From the NCBI RefSeq assembly GCF_900461455.1, contig NZ_UGIA01000001.1, positions 186,001 to 250,000 on the forward strand: a stretch of DNA of 64,000 nucleotides, written 5' to 3'. Within the stretch, counting starts at the first letter, position 1, and every line of letters begins with the position of its first letter. The DNA is from Helicobacter acinonychis. Its GTDB lineage: Bacteria > Campylobacterota > Campylobacteria > Campylobacterales > Helicobacteraceae. The notes beneath the pieces were generated by a model. The model did no database searches, was not told where the DNA came from, and saw only the letters and a program-made list of their open reading frames with translations. Below are positions 9,001-17,790 of the stretch, one piece after another. A program made the position numbers and the translations under genes.

Positions 9001-11005
9001 AAATAGCGAAAGCTATCTTATGCCTCCAAAGCTTCTTTTAACAGATACATTTCAACTATCAGAAACTAAAGACACATTTATAGAATATGAGTATTTTAAA
9101 GAGAACAAAGAAGGCATCCAAGCACAAAGGGATACAGATATAGACATTATCATAGGCAATCCGCCGTATTCAGCAGGGCAAAACTCAGCAAATGATAACA
9201 ATAAAAATATAGAATATCCATTGTTGTTTAGGCGTATTAAGAAAACATACGCACAAGTCGGTAAAGCAGTAAATCAAAAGTCGCTTTACGATACCTATAA
9301 ACTAGCCATACGCTGGGCTAGTGATAGAATAAAAACAGGCATCATAGGCTATGTAACAAATGGTAGCTTTATAGATGGCAATAGCGATGATGGATTGAGA
9401 GCTTGTTTGGAAAAAGAGTTTAGCCACATTTATGTTTTGAATTTGCGTGGCAACCAAAGAACGCAAGGCGAAGAGAGCAGACAAGAGGGTGGCAAAATTT
9501 TTGGAGGTGGTTCAAGAACTCCAGTGGCTATAACACTCTTAATTAGAGATGATAAACATAAGCAAGGCGATAAAGCAAAAATCTACTACTACGACATAGG
9601 CGACTATCTAAGCAGAGAACAAAAGCTAGGATATTTGTATCAGTGGAAAGATATATCAAGAGTTAATTTTACCAAGCTAGAACCAAACAGATTTAACGAC
9701 TGGATAAATCCAAGAGATGAGAGCTTTGAGAGGTATGTAGAAATAGCAAACAAAGATACCAAATTCAAGGATGGATTAGATATTTTTAAAGTATTTTCAA
9801 TGGGTGTGGTAACAGCGAGAGATGTTTGGGCTTATAATTTTTCTAAAGATAATTTACTTAAAAACATACAATCTTGTATAACTTTTTATAACATTGAAAG
9901 AGCAAGGTATGCTAAAGACAAAACATATAATATAGATATGAACCCTAAAAAAATATCGTGGAGCAGAAAGGCTTTAAACTACTGCAAGAAAGATAAAAAA
10001 GTTGAATTTGATGCTAATAAGGCAAGACTTTGTTTGTATAGACCATATAGTAAAGCTTGGCTTTACTATGACACTGCATTTAACGAAATGCAGTATCAGC
10101 TGGATAATATATATCCAGCTGATACTAGCGTCCGCGATGCGTCCGCCGATTCTGCTTCGCAGATTTTAGGTAATTTAAGCATTTCTTTAAACGATAAAGG
10201 TGGCGGAGAGTTTGGTGCTTTAATCGCAAATCAAATTAGCGATTTGCATTTATTTCCTCAAACACAAATCTTCCCACTCTACTACTACGAAAAAGCAGAC
10301 CCAAATTCAATACTAGACAATGGCAATACAGACACCTACGAAAGAAAAGATGCTATCCGTGATTGGGCGTTAGCAGAATTTCAAAAAGCATACAAGGATG
10401 ACAAGATAACAAAAGAGGACATATTCTATTACATTTACGGGCTTTTTCACAGCAAAGAATATGTAAATAAATTTAAAAACAATCTATCCAAAATGCTCCC
10501 ACGAATTCCGTTTTGTAAAGACTTTTGGGGCTTTTCTAAAGCTGGTAGAGAGTTAGCTAGCTTACACCTTAATTATGAAACAATAGAGATAAAACAAAGC
10601 ACAGCAAAATACAACACAACAGTATCTAAAACAGAGCAGACTGCACTATTTGATGAGCCTGAATACTTGGCAGAGAGCGATTACAAAGTAAGCAAAATGA
10701 AGTTCGCAAAAAACGTGAAAATAGCCCACAAACCAAGCACCATAATCTACAACACAAAGATAAACATAACCAACATACCAGCTAAAGCCTATGATTATGT
10801 AGTCAATGGCAAACCAGCCCTGTCTTGGATAATGGAACGCTACCAAGTCAAAACAGATGATGCTAGCGGCATCACAAACGACCCAAATCTATACAGCGAA
10901 GACCCACGCTATATTTTGGATTTGATGTTAAAAGTTATTGAAGTAAGCGTTCGTAGCGTGGATTTAATAAACAACTTACCAAAATTAGAAATTATAGAAA
11001 ACTAA
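6059..11005 (+). CDS. Single-chain type ISP restriction-modification enzyme
   Basis: A 1648-residue protein holds all parts of a type ISP enzyme (LlaGI/LlaBIII class). Residues 25-85 form an Mrr-like nuclease with D65 and Q79-C80-K81 (D...QxK). An SF2 translocase follows, with Walker A ACGTGKT near 199-205, DEAH near 325, SAT near 367, and the C-terminal motif AVGRVMRKAEG near 600. A helical linker leads to an N6-adenine methyltransferase (motif I LDGFTGTGTF near 920, motif IV GNPPY near 1033) and a C-terminal target-recognition region. Such enzymes methylate one strand of an asymmetric site and cut when two head-to-head enzymes collide. The frame is undamaged. It stands alone, so specificity and nuclease are in one chain. 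Confidence 0.88.
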   Translation: MNTTFEDLLRQFRELGKTRKSERDKGASFEVFCVKLLRAWDRFNNFERVDLWSDWGFKESDCGIDIVAKTNSGKYIAVQCKCYDEETKLDLNRISTFIASANRSFDTDKDKVSFAELILIDTAKDLTDTAQNALSNQEKPTIRIDYIQIAEANIDWGRFEREQEISFSPKKQLRQHQIEAIEAITKQFKIADRTKLVMACGTGKTLASIRLFDKMLKKGEAAVFFAPSIALVAQTLKESFEQSELKFRGFVVCSDAKVGSNDNEDIKAYELPIAPTTNPIRLKEFIRTDLDKNERVIIFSTYQSIDVVIEAQRLLNKDFSLIVCDEAHRTAGFKITPKDEAQAKLESVFQKVHSNDNIKANKRLYMSATPKIFSDNAKSKAKKDVEVELYSMDDESIFGSTAYQLDFAKALALGLLTEYKVLITIINQDEVVAVTNQLSKAKKEGYVNLHINGKEVPIDVELIGKVIATYKSIMKNDVYTIDSQGNKEQLSEDTTKIMRRAIAFNNSIKASQTRQSVFKPAIDLYNDLVKNETQSIDVDHIDGTMNQTIKNQKLAWLKDKDQQIRILSNARCLTEGVDVPALDAVVFFDARDSMVDIVQAVGRVMRKAEGKDYGYIILPIMLENKKEAEYDKILDSDKFKLVWKVLKAIRSHDSSLVSEVEFVKKIKLNVVTDIITSERSQTHNSTDGIEADMLDQKADPNKPKEYTQEDLFTAIYLEDLAKSMYAIIPNKLGDREYWKSFAKNVAKIVPALENRIKELLKSEASIQKEFAKFLQALRTNINASIKEQDATAMLVQHIITRPIFEAIFPDGEFKIKNAVSKSMEKVYEKLQKCALSDETTSLSSLYKSIGENAEYAKSDKEKQEIIKNLYDNFFNSAFKKESEKLGIVYTPIEVVDFIIHSVNHALKKYFGKELKDKNVNILDGFTGTGTFIVRLIQSGLLNGNLEYKYKNELHANEITLLAYYIANLNIAAAYHHQLGQANSESYLMPPKLLLTDTFQLSETKDTFIEYEYFKENKEGIQAQRDTDIDIIIGNPPYSAGQNSANDNNKNIEYPLLFRRIKKTYAQVGKAVNQKSLYDTYKLAIRWASDRIKTGIIGYVTNGSFIDGNSDDGLRACLEKEFSHIYVLNLRGNQRTQGEESRQEGGKIFGGGSRTPVAITLLIRDDKHKQGDKAKIYYYDIGDYLSREQKLGYLYQWKDISRVNFTKLEPNRFNDWINPRDESFERYVEIANKDTKFKDGLDIFKVFSMGVVTARDVWAYNFSKDNLLKNIQSCITFYNIERARYAKDKTYNIDMNPKKISWSRKALNYCKKDKKVEFDANKARLCLYRPYSKAWLYYDTAFNEMQYQLDNIYPADTSVRDASADSASQILGNLSISLNDKGGGEFGALIANQISDLHLFPQTQIFPLYYYEKADPNSILDNGNTDTYERKDAIRDWALAEFQKAYKDDKITKEDIFYYIYGLFHSKEYVNKFKNNLSKMLPRIPFCKDFWGFSKAGRELASLHLNYETIEIKQSTAKYNTTVSKTEQTALFDEPEYLAESDYKVSKMKFAKNVKIAHKPSTIIYNTKINITNIPAKAYDYVVNGKPALSWIMERYQVKTDDASGITNDPNLYSEDPRYILDLMLKVIEVSVRSVDLINNLPKLEIIEN

Positions 11006-11010
11006 ACAAC

Positions 11011-11043
11011 CTCTACCGTTCGGCTCTTGACCGAACGATAGAG
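11011..11043 (+). terminator. Strong stem-loop after the type ISP gene
   Basis: CTCTACCGTTCGG (11011-11023) pairs with CCGAACGATAGAG (11031-11043), 13 bp with one mismatch and a 7-nt loop, six bases after the stop codon. There is no good T-run, so it may be a barrier or 3'-end stabiliser rather than a classical terminator. Confidence 0.5.
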
Positions 11044-11066
11044 CTATTGCTGTTTAAAGGTAACTA

Positions 11067-11240
11067 ATGAAACGCATACCATTACCGAGCATAGCAGATG
11101 TTGGCGTGTCTGACAGCTTTTTACCAATCTACAAAGCGAAATAGAATTAAGAGAAAGCAAGAACAGACAAAAGACAGAGCTTGAAGCAATCAAGCCTTTG
11201 AATTTACAAGAGAGCCAAATTCTGACAAAAGAAACATGTT
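11067..11240 (+). pseudogene. Short remnant downstream of the type ISP gene
   Basis: ATG 11067 opens 25 codons (MKRIPLPSIADVGVSD...) that stop at 11142-11144. A second frame continues LQSEIELRESKNRQKTELEA, coiled-coil-like, to about 11240. Probably the truncated end of a gene that followed the restriction enzyme. Function unknown. Confidence 0.3.
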
Positions 11241-11282
11241 AAAATTAACTTAAATATTTAAATTAATTTTTATTTTTTAACT

Positions 11283-12436
11283 CTTTTAAAGAAATCTTTT
11301 AAGCTCTTGGCAGCAACTTCTTGTCTAACCTTAGAATACCGTTTCGTAACATTCGTAGAAGTGTGTCCTAAAATGGAGGCTATCTGTTCTAGCGTCTTAC
11401 TCTCTGAAACCAGCATACCACCGATTAAATGCCTTAAATCGTGTATTCTAATCTTAATCCCAACTCTATCTAAATCTTCTCTTAGTGCAGTCTAACCGTA
11501 TTTTTATCCAGTTTTTTACTTGTATCTTTAATGGCGTGAAATACAAACGCGCTCTCTTGCTTTAGCTCTCCAAGCGCTTCTATAAGTCCATCGCTCAGCT
11601 GATAAGTCATCGGTTTATGCACCTTGTTATTCTCGTATCTTATGCTATAAGTCCCAGCTTCCAAATTCACATCTCGCCACTCAAGACTAAGCGCTTCATT
11701 GAGTCTTCTGCCGTGCGAGATCCATATAAAAACACTGCGAAATGGTTGCGTTGGATAATGATAAAGCGCTTCATAAAGCTCTTGTATTTTCTCATCGCTT
11801 AACCCTGCATTGACTTGATTGTCAAACTTTGGAATTTGTATCAGTATGGCAGGGTTTGATTTTAAAGCGCCATCTAGAACATAGGGCTTAAACATCGGTC
11901 TTAAGGCTTCCTTTATGGATTTTGAAGTTCTTGGGCTCATCCTCTCATCTAGCATTTGATTGACTATCTTTTGTAAGTCAGCAGCAGCTATATGGGTTAT
12001 TGGGGTTTTGGCAAGCTTGCTGTCGCCCAATACCCGCTTATTGACAAACAAATTATAAGATGCTATGGTATTTGCCTTGGTTCTTTTTCATACCCATATA
12101 TGTTTCCCACGCCTGCTTGAGTGTTGGGATTTTGGTTTTCGTCTCTTTATGCTGTCCCTCTTTAGCTTTTGCAAAAACCCATCTCTGTTGTTGCTGACTT
12201 CTCTAATGGCTTGCAAAAATGCAACTTTCTTATTGAAAGAGAAGGACTTATTAACCTCAATCCTTTCGCCACTTGCATTAACCACTGTTCCTCATTAGTA
12301 TGAATTTGTAATCTCTTTTAATGCATGTCAGCGCTTCTGTTATCTCCTTACCTCCAAACAAGTCATCGCTATTGTCAAAATATATATCCCTGCAGTCTGC
12401 ATTTTGTGGGTTGATTTTAATACGCTTAAAAGCCAT
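11283..12436 (-). pseudogene. Broken phage-type tyrosine integrase
   Basis: The gene starts at ATG 12436 (MAFKRIKINPQNADCRDIYF). It shifts frame near 12280, meets an in-frame TGA at 12088-12090, runs open to about 11490, shifts again, and ends after KSLKDFFKRVKK near 11283. All catalytic parts can still be read: Arg in ISHGRRLNEALSLEW, H-x-L-R-H in IRIHDLRHLIGG, and SILGHTSTNVTKRYSK with the nucleophilic Tyr. The N-terminal half is the DNA-arm and core-binding part. It is probably the integrase that once moved this element. It starts about 100 bp from the junction with chromosomal DNA, as expected for an int gene near an att end. Confidence 0.8.
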
Positions 12437-12574
12437 AGTATAAATCCTATTGTTTTTGCTATTGGGTTCCAAATATTTATAACAAATTATCAAAAAACTT
12501 ACCTTATAAAAAAGTTATATACCCTTTCAAAGCTCGTTTTTTAGTATAAATAATCATAACAAATTATAATATCT

Positions 12575-13124
12575 ATCAATTCCAGACTCAAAATCTTGTT
12601 AGTGGGGCATTTGATCACGCCTATCTTTTTTATGAGCCATTTTCAAATGTGGCAAGCGTATTTTTTAAATCAAGGCATCAAAGAGCAATACCTTTTTATG
12701 CTTTATACCGCTTTTCAAGTGATTTCTATACCCATTCATTTTTTAAAAGCCTCTAGTTATAGCCAAAAAATCGCCTTGAGTTTGCTTGCCGTGTTACTGG
12801 GCGTTAGCCCCTTCTTGCTTACGAATATCCCTTATTTATTCATAGAGGTGTGTGCGCTCATGGTGGCGTTTTTCACTTGCATGAGCTTTGGGGTATCAAT
12901 TCTCCAAATTTGTTTCTGAAAACAATATTCCATCGCTTTCATCAAGCTGTGTGCGTGTGGTCTCTGTGCTAGTTTTATCCTTAAGCAGTTTGGAGTTGCG
13001 TTACTTTTCGCCCTTGAGTATTATCACCATGCATTTTGCCCTTACGCTTCTAATACCCTTTTTCTTTTTGTATAAGGCTAAGCCGTTTGATGCATGGATT
13101 ATTTATGGATCTGTTTTCCATTAA
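12575..13124 (+). pseudogene. 5'-truncated MFS transporter gene (HP1165/tetA(P)-like)
   Basis: Two frames give the C-terminal membrane segments of an MFS transporter: KILLVGHLITPIFFMSHFQM... and, after a shift near 12890, YQFSKFVSENNIPSLSSSCV... to the stop at 13124. From memory this corresponds to HP1165, annotated as a tetracycline efflux-like protein, which lies next to HP1164 (fqrB) as here. The N-terminal half is missing and the break is where the integrase-bearing element begins. The gene was therefore cut by insertion or rearrangement and then frameshifted. Confidence 0.7.
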
Positions 13125-13159
13125 ATGGGAATAACTAGAGCTTTGTTTCATTTTTTTAA

Positions 13160-13356
13160 AGTGGGGTTTTAAATTTTTATAGTTTTATACAAAACTCATT
13201 CTCTTAAGGGGATAGGGGGGGGGTATTTTGAAATAACTCTCCCCCTTAACCCCCTTAATATCCCCCTAACCCAAGACCGCTTTTAAAAGCTATCACTTGA
13301 CTGGCGTCAAGCTCTTTTATTATTGGATTGTAAAAAATGCTAAAAGCATTTTTTTA
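13160..13356 (+). repeat. Dispersed repeat, copy 1
   Basis: This copy sits between the convergent tetA-like remnant and fqrB. It has an AT leader, a G-tract (nine G at 13215-13223), a C-rich arm, a CTTGAC-TGGC-GTCAAG hairpin (about 13296-13311), and a terminal AATGCTAAAAGCATT hairpin with flanking A- and T-runs (13332-13356) that could terminate transcription from either side. Confidence 0.85.
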
Positions 13357-13374
13357 TCACCCATAAAACAAAGT

Positions 13375-14346
13375 TTAAGATCGCAACCTTTTAGCGATTT
13401 CTGCAGCGACATCATAGCCATGATTTAGTGCAGTAGCGATGCTCGCTCCTGATTTGAATAAAATATCGCCCACGATGAATAAATTAGGGATATTGCTGCT
13501 CTCTAAATTTTCTTTCACCACAGGGATATTGGTGCTAGGATCTAACTCTAAAGAACAGCGTTTGAAAAACTCTAAAGGGGTGGATCCGCCGATTGCATAC
13601 AGCAAGCGATCAAAACTCTCGCTCGTGTTATCAGTGAAATTAACTTTAATTTGAGTGCCATCTTCTTCCAGGCTTTCAATATCCACCCCAAGCTTGCTTT
13701 TAAGCGTGTTGTTATCGAGAACTTCTTGCAAGTTTTTAGCGTTGTCTTCATTGATACGGCTAAATTCTTTTTTGCGGTAATTGAGGGTGGTGGGGGTGGT
13801 TTTGCACAAGGCAATGGCGTACTCCACCGCTGAATTACCTCCCCCAATCACAAGGGTTTTTTCATTTTCCTTACAATCATTGATGCTAAAAACCACTTGT
13901 TTGGAGCGCGTAACAGGGATTTTATAAGTAGGGCGGTTTGGCTGACCCATTTTCCCGATCGCAACCACCACAAATTTAGCATGATAAGTTGCATTAGAAG
14001 TGGTGGTGATTTTAAACAAATCGCCTTCTTTTTTCACGCTTTCAATATCAGTTCTATAGCTTGGCGTGATGCGATGCTCTTTTAAAAGCTTGGTGAAATT
14101 TTCCAAAGTCTCTTCTTTAAAGCTGTCTTTAAAAGGGATATGCCCCTTAAGTTCTACGACTTGCTTTCTGTAATCTTTATCCACTCTCTTGCCGGCTTTG
14201 TAAAACTTTTCCATCATGCCTGAATGGCTTTCGGTTTTTTCGCATAAAAGCGTTTTTTTAATGCCGGCTATTTCGCATTCTATAGCCGTGGCAATGCCTC
14301 CAGGCCCCGCGCCTACAATCAATACATCTAAAATTTCTTGGTTCAT
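13375..14346 (-). CDS. fqrB: Flavodoxin:quinone reductase FqrB (HP1164-like)
   Basis: A 323-residue FAD/NADPH oxidoreductase. The FAD site is VGAGPGGIATAIE (residues 11-23), the NADPH site GGGNSAVEYAI sits near 167-177, and the C-terminal FAD segment is IPNLFIVGDI. It has the thioredoxin-reductase fold but no CxxC redox motif, so it is not a thioredoxin reductase despite older annotation. The H. pylori protein passes electrons from NADPH to flavodoxin and quinones. FldA, its partner, is encoded 1 kb away. It is followed 10 bp upstream by ccoS in the same orientation. Confidence 0.88.
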   Translation of the reverse strand: MNQEILDVLIVGAGPGGIATAIECEIAGIKKTLLCEKTESHSGMMEKFYKAGKRVDKDYRKQVVELKGHIPFKDSFKEETLENFTKLLKEHRITPSYRTDIESVKKEGDLFKITTTSNATYHAKFVVVAIGKMGQPNRPTYKIPVTRSKQVVFSINDCKENEKTLVIGGGNSAVEYAIALCKTTPTTLNYRKKEFSRINEDNAKNLQEVLDNNTLKSKLGVDIESLEEDGTQIKVNFTDNTSESFDRLLYAIGGSTPLEFFKRCSLELDPSTNIPVVKENLESSNIPNLFIVGDILFKSGASIATALNHGYDVAAEIAKRLRS

Positions 14347-14356
14347 TTCTATCCTT

Positions 14357-14563
14357 TTATTTTAATTTTTTTTGGCGTTTTTCTTGCAAAATCGCTTCGT
14401 TCAAATCGCTCGCGCTATCATAGAGCACGCCTTCAAGCATGCGTTTTTCATCGTCAAATTGACCGCTTTTAACCCCCCATAAAAACGCTATTAAGCCTAT
14501 CAATCCCATAAGCACTGAGACAACTAACATGATGGTTAAAATTTCTGTATTCATCTCTTTCAT
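14357..14563 (-). CDS. ccoS: cbb3-type oxidase assembly protein CcoS
   Basis: A 68-residue protein has one N-terminal membrane segment (LTIMLVVSVLMGLIGLIAFL) followed by WGVKSGQFDDEKRML, the CcoS signature. CcoS is needed to mature the heme-copper cbb3 oxidase, the only terminal oxidase of Helicobacter. It lies 10 bp upstream of fqrB on the same strand and may be cotranscribed. The alternative ATG three codons in would change little. Confidence 0.82.
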   Translation of the reverse strand: MKEMNTEILTIMLVVSVLMGLIGLIAFLWGVKSGQFDDEKRMLEGVLYDSASDLNEAILQEKRQKKLK

Positions 14564-14687
14564 CTTTACAATTAGGATCGCATGAGCTTGTTATTATACT
14601 AAAAGATAGCGTTTAAATCACTAACCGCTTTAACTCGGTTAAATAAGTTTGGATAACATGAAAATAAAAACTAAAAAGAGGGTTTGA

Positions 14688-15269
14688 ATGCAAGAAGCGT
14701 TATTGCATTTTCAAGAGAATTTTAAAGAGTGGGGTTATCTTATTTTATTTGTGTATTCTTTAGGGGGTGGGTTTGTAGGCATTATCATCGCTTCTATTTT
14801 GAGCGCTACCACGCACGCTTTAGATATAAAAATAACGATTTTAGTCGCTTTTTTAGGGAATCTAATAGGGAGTGGGGGGCTTGTTGTTTTTGCCCGCTAT
14901 CAAAAAAGAGGATTTTTGCAATATTTCCACAAGCACAGAAGAAAGCTTGCTTTAGCAAGTGTGTGGGTGAAACGCTATGCGTTATTTATGATTTTTGTCA
15001 ATAAGTATTTGTATGGGATTAAAAGCGTTGTGCCTTTGGCGATTGGCTTTAGCAAATACCCTTTAAAGAAGTTTTTATGGCTTAATGGTTTGTCTAGTTT
15101 TTTATGGGCGCTGATTGTGGGGGGCATTTCTTTTAAGGCGAGCGATTGGGTGAAAACGCTCTATGATGAATTTTCTCAACATTCTTCGTTTTTCCTTATT
15201 GGTTTGGTTCTCATTTTGCTTTTAATATGGTTTTTATTAGCGCGATATTCACGCAAAATAGGTTTTTAA
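14688..15269 (+). CDS. DedA/VTT-family membrane protein (HP1162-like)
   Basis: A 193-residue integral membrane protein. Features in order: a membrane segment LILFVYSLGGGFVGIIIASI, the conserved GNLIGSGGLVVFARYQKRG loop, a basic stretch (HKHRRK), KYLYGIKSVVPLAIGFSKYP, and two C-terminal membrane helices. This arrangement matches the VTT/DedA family, which acts in lipid scrambling or undecaprenyl-phosphate recycling; the Helicobacter member is not characterised to my knowledge. The start ATG 14688 has AAAGAGGG upstream. Ends 102 bp before fldA. Confidence 0.75.
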   Translation: MQEALLHFQENFKEWGYLILFVYSLGGGFVGIIIASILSATTHALDIKITILVAFLGNLIGSGGLVVFARYQKRGFLQYFHKHRRKLALASVWVKRYALFMIFVNKYLYGIKSVVPLAIGFSKYPLKKFLWLNGLSSFLWALIVGGISFKASDWVKTLYDEFSQHSSFFLIGLVLILLLIWFLLARYSRKIGF

Positions 15270-15371
15270 GCAAGATTTTAACGGAAATTTAAAAGGAATA
15301 TGTTAAACTACGCCCACAAGCATCCGTGCAAAAAGCGGGTGCGTTAGTATCTTTAACACAAGGATTGAAGT

Positions 15372-15866
15372 ATGGAAAAAATCGGTATCTTTTTTGGGAC
15401 AGACAGCGGAAACGCTGAAGCTATCGCTGAAAAAATCAGTGGCGTTATTGGTAATGCGGAAGTGATTGATGTCACTAAAGCTTCTAAAGAGCAATTTAAT
15501 GGCTTTAAAAATGTTATTTTAGTCGCTCCAACAGCAGGTGCTGGCGATTTACAGACAGATTGGGAAGACTTTTTAGGTGCATTGGATACGAGCGATTTTG
15601 CTAATAAAGTGATTGGGCTTGTAGGCTTGGGCGATCAAGACACTTACAGCGAAACTTTTGCAGAAGGTATTTTCCACATTTATGAAAAAGCTAAAGCTGG
15701 GAAAGTGGTAGGGCACACTTCCACTGATGGTTACAATTTTGAAGCTTCTAAAGCGGTAGAAGGCGGTAAATTTATCGGTTTGGTGATTGATGAAGACAAT
15801 CAAGACGATTTGACTGACGGGAGAATTTCAAAATGGGTAGAAGAAATTAAAGGTTCTTTCGCTTAA
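15372..15866 (+). CDS. fldA: Flavodoxin FldA
   Basis: A 164-residue long-chain flavodoxin. The N-terminal [16 protein letters not shown] is the FMN phosphate loop. [16 protein letters not shown] (about residues 51-66) is the isoalloxazine loop, with Ala where most flavodoxins carry an aromatic residue, a known feature of the H. pylori protein. [12 protein letters not shown] is the second FMN-contact loop. In Helicobacter it accepts electrons from pyruvate:flavodoxin oxidoreductase and pairs with FqrB. The gene is monocistronic: it has its own ribosome site and a clear terminator at 15872-15897. Confidence 0.95.
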   Translation: MEKIGIFFGTDSGNAEAIAEKISGVIGNAEVIDVTKASKEQFNGFKNVILVAPTAGAGDLQTDWEDFLGALDTSDFANKVIGLVGLGDQDTYSETFAEGIFHIYEKAKAGKVVGHTSTDGYNFEASKAVEGGKFIGLVIDEDNQDDLTDGRISKWVEEIKGSFA

Positions 15867-15871
15867 TCTTT

Positions 15872-15897
15872 TAAGCCCTAAATTTTAGGGCTTTTTA
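15872..15897 (+). terminator. Intrinsic terminator of fldA
   Basis: AAGCCCTAAA and TTTAGGGCTT form a 10-bp stem starting 5 bp after the fldA stop, followed by a T-run. Confidence 0.85.
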
Positions 15898-15932
15898 ACT
15901 TCTTTTTTATATTTTATGCACATGTTGGATTG

Positions 15933-16355
15933 ATGCTAGAAACAGACAACCAAACCCCACTTAAACTAGACTTTTTGTTATTAGAAAAAATTGCAAGACT
16001 TTTAGCCCCCACTCAAATGGTTGAACTTGTTTTAGTGAGCGGTGAAAAAATGCGAGAAATCAACAGGAATTTAAGAAATTGCGATTACGCCACCGATGTT
16101 TTAAGCTTCCCTTTAGAAGCGATCCCTCACACCCCTTTAGGGAGCGTGGTGATTAACATGTCACTAGCTCAAACAAACGCCCTAAAATTAGGGCATAGTT
16201 TAGAAAATGAGATCGCTCTATTATTCATCCATGGAATGTTGCATTTACTGGGCTATGACCATGAAAAAGACCAAGGCGAGCAACGGCAAAAAGAGAGCGA
16301 ACTCATTAAGACTTTTAACTTGCCTTTGAGTTTGATTGAACGGGTGCAAGATTAG
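15933..16355 (+). CDS. ybeY: Endoribonuclease YbeY (16S rRNA maturation)
   Basis: A 140-residue protein with the YbeY zinc motif [12 protein letters not shown] near residues 105-116 (H-x3-H-x5-H) and the earlier family motif NYATDVLSF (here [11 protein letters not shown]). YbeY trims the 16S rRNA 3' end and takes part in 70S quality control. The ATG at 15933 is preferred over the in-frame TTG just before it. It lies directly after the fldA terminator. Confidence 0.9.
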
Positions 16356-16439
16356 TTTTAGCTTTTGTTCCCAAATGCTGACACTTATTTTAAATTTTTT
16401 ATTCGTATTTGATAAAACAAACCCCATTTTTAAAGCCGT

Positions 16440-16973
16440 TTAAAGCCCTTCATAATAATACGACTGCGTGATGCCTTTAATGAAAGCGATAGGATCGTTG
16501 ATATTAGAACTCAAACGCTTTTTTAAAAGCGTTTTGATTTCCAAATCATTCACAGGACTCCTCTCCATAGCGCTCAAATAAGTGGCTTTATCAATCCTAT
16601 CCCAAAGCACGATTTTTTTCAATTCCTTTTTAAGCAACAAATCAAGCCATATCCTTGCGACTCTGCCATTACCCTCCAAAAAAGGGTGGGCGATATTCAT
16701 TTCCACATATTTTTCTATGATTTGATTGAAATTGCTTTGCGGCATGCTCTCAATTCTGGGTAAAATCAAATCCAAATACAAGCAGTTAGCGAATCTAAAA
16801 TTCTCTCTAGAGATATTTTTATCCCTGATTTTCCCAACAAATTCATACAACCCTTCAAACAAACAACGATGGATTTCTTGCAAGCCCTTGATCGTGCCTA
16901 CTTCTATGGTGTCAATACGACCGCTTTGGATTAAATGCTTGGCTTTTTCTAAACTTTTTCTGTCTAAATGCAT
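16440..16973 (-). CDS. fic: Fic-domain protein (HP1159-like)
   Basis: A 177-residue protein with the canonical Fic motif HPFLEGNGR at residues 96-104: His base, acidic residue, and GNGR anion-binding loop. Fic enzymes transfer AMP or other nucleotides to proteins. The motif is intact, so the enzyme should be active. There is no adjacent small antitoxin gene; an inhibitory helix (S/T-x3-E/G) is not obvious N-terminally but could lie at the C-terminus. It is convergent with ybeY and 30 bp from proC. Targets unknown. Confidence 0.88.
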   Translation of the reverse strand: MHLDRKSLEKAKHLIQSGRIDTIEVGTIKGLQEIHRCLFEGLYEFVGKIRDKNISRENFRFANCLYLDLILPRIESMPQSNFNQIIEKYVEMNIAHPFLEGNGRVARIWLDLLLKKELKKIVLWDRIDKATYLSAMERSPVNDLEIKTLLKKRLSSNINDPIAFIKGITQSYYYEGL

Positions 16974-17003
16974 CGCGCTTCTTTTTTAAGAGTGTAAAAT
17001 TCT

Positions 17004-17777
17004 TTAGGGGCGCATTTTTTTCACGCTTTCATGGCAAGCTTCCATAAATGCTCCCCTAACCCCCCTTTTTTCTAAAACGCTCAAGCCTTCAATCGTTACG
17101 CCTTTAGGGGTGCAAATTTGCTCTGTGATCATCTCAGGACGCTCTTGTTCTAAAAGCTTGGCAAAGCCCTTAAAACTCATTTTCACTAATTCTAAAGAAT
17201 CTCTAGCATTCAAGCCCTCTCTAATGCCGGCGTCTTTCAAACTGCTCGCTACTAAGCTTAAAAAAGCGAGCACGCTCCCATTGGTGGCGGCACTAGAATC
17301 AACCTGCTCTTCACTACCCACTCGCACGCAACCCCCAAAGCTCTCAATGATGCTCAAAGCCTTTTGGCTTATTAAAGGCACAACCGATTTCTCGCACACC
17401 GCCGTAGAAGAAAGGGCGAACTTGCTTGCGATATTGGGCATGCATTTGAGATAATGCAAAGAATCAATCGCGCCCTTTAGGGCTTCAAAACCCACTCCAG
17501 CTAAAGCACTCAAAACGCTTTTAGCCTGACCTTGATAGTTAAAACTTTTAAGGTTATAAGGCTTAAAAAGTAAAAACACGAATTTTTGGTGTATATCAAT
17601 AGCGTTTGGATAAGACACGATTTGAGCTTGAATGTTTTTTTCTTTTAAAAAGGGGGCGATTTTTTCAGGGTTTCTTCCGGTGATTTCTAAAATAAAATGT
17701 TTGGACAGAATTTCATGCGAGCCTTCCAAAATCGCTTGAGCCATATTCCCATAGCCAACCAATTGCAAAGTCTCCAT
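17004..17777 (-). CDS. proC: Pyrroline-5-carboxylate reductase ProC
   Basis: A 257-residue protein. The N-terminal LVGYGNMAQAILEG is the dinucleotide loop, and the C-terminal part (SSAATNGSVLAFL...LVKMSFKGFAKLL...) matches the P5C reductase dimer domain, with CTPKGVTIEGL as the late signature. It makes proline from pyrroline-5-carboxylate using NADPH. It is slightly shorter than the E. coli enzyme (269) but complete. It lies 13 bp downstream of hopL on the same strand, a neighbour relation conserved in H. pylori. Confidence 0.88.
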   Translation of the reverse strand: METLQLVGYGNMAQAILEGSHEILSKHFILEITGRNPEKIAPFLKEKNIQAQIVSYPNAIDIHQKFVFLLFKPYNLKSFNYQGQAKSVLSALAGVGFEALKGAIDSLHYLKCMPNIASKFALSSTAVCEKSVVPLISQKALSIIESFGGCVRVGSEEQVDSSAATNGSVLAFLSLVASSLKDAGIREGLNARDSLELVKMSFKGFAKLLEQERPEMITEQICTPKGVTIEGLSVLEKRGVRGAFMEACHESVKKMRP

Positions 17778-17790
17778 GGAACGCCCTTTT

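Noticed and set aside
13215-13223. G9 tract as a phase-variation switch
   Set aside because: It lies in the noncoding arm of a dispersed repeat, not in a gene or near a start.
13375-14346. Thioredoxin reductase
   Set aside because: FAD and NADPH sites fit the fold, but there is no CxxC; FqrB is the better call.
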